From: Setophaga petechia
Taxonomy: Eukaryota > Chordata > Aves > Passeriformes > Parulidae
DNA: 64,000 nt
Reading direction: 5' to 3'
Assembly: GCA_024362935.1 (NCBI GenBank)
Contig: JANCRA010000007.1
Span: forward strand, 16,214,003-16,278,002
The notes beneath the pieces were generated by a model. The model was not told where the DNA came from and ran no database searches. It saw only the letters and a program-made list of their open reading frames with translations. The position numbers and the translations under genes are program-made. Shown piece by piece: positions 60,515 through 64,000 of the stretch (its first letter is position 1; every line of letters starts with the position of its first letter).

Positions 60515-62234
60515 AACTAATGCAGGTGAGAAAGTGCTTGCACTGCACCAAGGCCTCAGGAGCATGGAAGCTCTCCAGGCTTTCTTGCTGCCTTGTATTT
60601 TATTGGAGAGTGGTTCTGGCACAGAACTCTAAAATATATGCAACAACAACAATAATTTCCAGGACTGAGAAAGAGGGAGAGATGAAAGGAGTAATTTACC
60701 TTCCCCCATCCCTGAACAATAGCAGATGAGAATGTAAGCACACCTCAGCCCTATAATGTATTAATTGGGACATTTTCTATAGTTCAGCGGTGGAAAAGAA
60801 GACAGGAATCGTGCAATGCCCTGAGCTTCTATTCCCAGCCTGGGAGAGAAAAGTGTTCTGTGCTGAGATTTGGCTCAGTCTCAGTCTTCTGCTCATGGGG
60901 AAGAGAACAATTGCCCCGAGCCTTCTTTACAGAGAGAAGGGAAGATGATGCAGAGACCAAGTAGCTGAACAGACAATTTTTAGGCAGAGTAGTGCAGTGC
61001 AGCTTTGTTGAAGTGGGTCTCCAGTGGGGTTCCTGTAAATCAGAGGGTGCTGTATTCCTACCAGTGATCTGCTGAGTAGTCCAACCAGACAAGGATCCTG
61101 CTTACTCCTGTGAAGGTCTGTGTGTCACAGGGGTAGAGAGTCACACCTGTGCTGAAGATCTGCTAGAGGGGAATTGTCAAGAGTGGGCAGGTTCTGCTAC
61201 TTCCCTTTGCTATGCTATTTAGATGGCTGGAATGGGAAGTCCAAGGACTGGACATTCTTACTTGTCTTGTTCTAGGCATCTGCATCCACAAACATCTAGA
61301 TTTTAGCAGCTGCCAAGGCTACCTAAAATATTTTGTGTCCCTCAGTTCTTTTCAGTCAATCTGTGCTTGTCCAGTGTGAGCATTTCAAAGGAGAAGAAGG
61401 GATTGTTGTAGTGTAAATTCAGGAGTCAACCACTGCTGTAGTGAAAAGTCTCAGTGGCTAAAAAGCCCCCTGCTTCTTGGCTGAGAAAGGCAGAGTTGTT
61501 CTAAGACCTTCTCCTTTCCTTGAACTCACACATGGGAAGAGAAACCATTTTTTACTCTCCTTGATATTTTTCTTTAATCCAGATGAATGTTGTGATTGAA
61601 CTGATGTTGCCTTTGGGCTGGAATAAGCATACTTAGCATTTGAGCAGAATTTCTTGCCTGGAGATTGCTAAGTGCGTGATCAGCATTTCACCAGCGAGTC
61701 TGTCCATGGGTACTGAAGTATGGTTTTACCTTTACAGTTCACTGAAGCTGGCAGAGTTCTCTACTTCATGTGATGGCTGCGCACTAGCAGGAGCTGTATT
61801 TCTCCCTCCTACTCTGCCCTTCTTTCGTAGTGTTTCTTTGGAGTGGAAGCAGTTCCTCTTCCCATTTCATGTGTGTTATTTCTTCTGAGACTTCTTCTCC
61901 AACTCTCCAGCCTTGGAGAAAGAGTACCTCCCAGAAAGGGTCTCGCTGGAACTGGCTTTGCATATTTGAGAAGCTGATGAAAGAGCAGTGCCTTTCATTC
62001 TGCAGCTACTCACTTTGAATCAAAGGGTGCAATACCAGTCTAGTGCTGGCTCTGTAGTGTGGGCAGCAGTCCTTGTGCAACCTCAGCTGCATAGCCCTCT
62101 CCTGAAATGCCTGTGGAGTTTTGGGAGATAGACATGTTCCAGCAGTTCTCAGCCTTCAGGATGTCTGCTGGGTCACTGTGTTCCTCTCTCTGTTGAATAT
62201 GAGCAAGAGCTTAATTCAGAGTTGTGGTACCTAA

Positions 62235-64000
<1,766 letters not shown>

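Overview
The window is vertebrate nuclear DNA, almost certainly from a bird. It has split coding exons with GT-AG introns, a single CpG island in otherwise AT-leaning sequence, and two clear avian-type CR1 LINE copies (a third is cut by the right edge). One CR1 copy carries a solo LTR of endogenous-retrovirus type. Nothing bacterial is present: no operons, CRISPR arrays or insertion sequences.

The only gene I can support is the 5' end of a calcium/calmodulin-dependent protein kinase II gene on the + strand, best matched to the gamma paralogue (CAMK2G). Three coding exons are visible: 10101-10165, 12020-12114 and 62260-62319. Their lengths (65, 95 and 60 bases) and phases (2, then 1, then 1) agree with the conserved CAMK2 gene layout. 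They encode residues 1-73 plus the first base of codon 74: the N-terminus, the glycine-rich loop, the ATP-anchoring lysine (K43) and the alphaC-helix glutamate (E61). The rest of the kinase domain, the regulatory segment, the linker and the hub domain lie beyond the right edge.

Layout: 1-9084 is upstream DNA with no gene I recognise. 9085-10680 is a CpG island that holds the presumed TATA-less promoter, the 5' UTR (with a five-codon upstream ORF) and exon 1. 10166-12019 is intron 1 (1,854 bases). 12115-62259 is intron 2 (50,145 bases), which fills most of the window. 62320-64000 is the start of intron 3.

Intron 2 contains a minus-oriented CR1 (about 30694-31416) and a second minus-oriented CR1 (about 45672-46697) interrupted by a 316-base solo LTR with a perfect 6-base target-site duplication. 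It also has several microsatellites and three CpG-enriched or motif-dense patches that could be regulatory. The many other open frames look like chance or repeat-derived frames. I found no convincing new biological system. The items most worth a second look are the in-frame upstream ORF, the nested LTR-in-CR1 insertion, a 12-base perfect hairpin that appears to have arisen inside a CR1 copy, and the candidate intronic regulatory elements.
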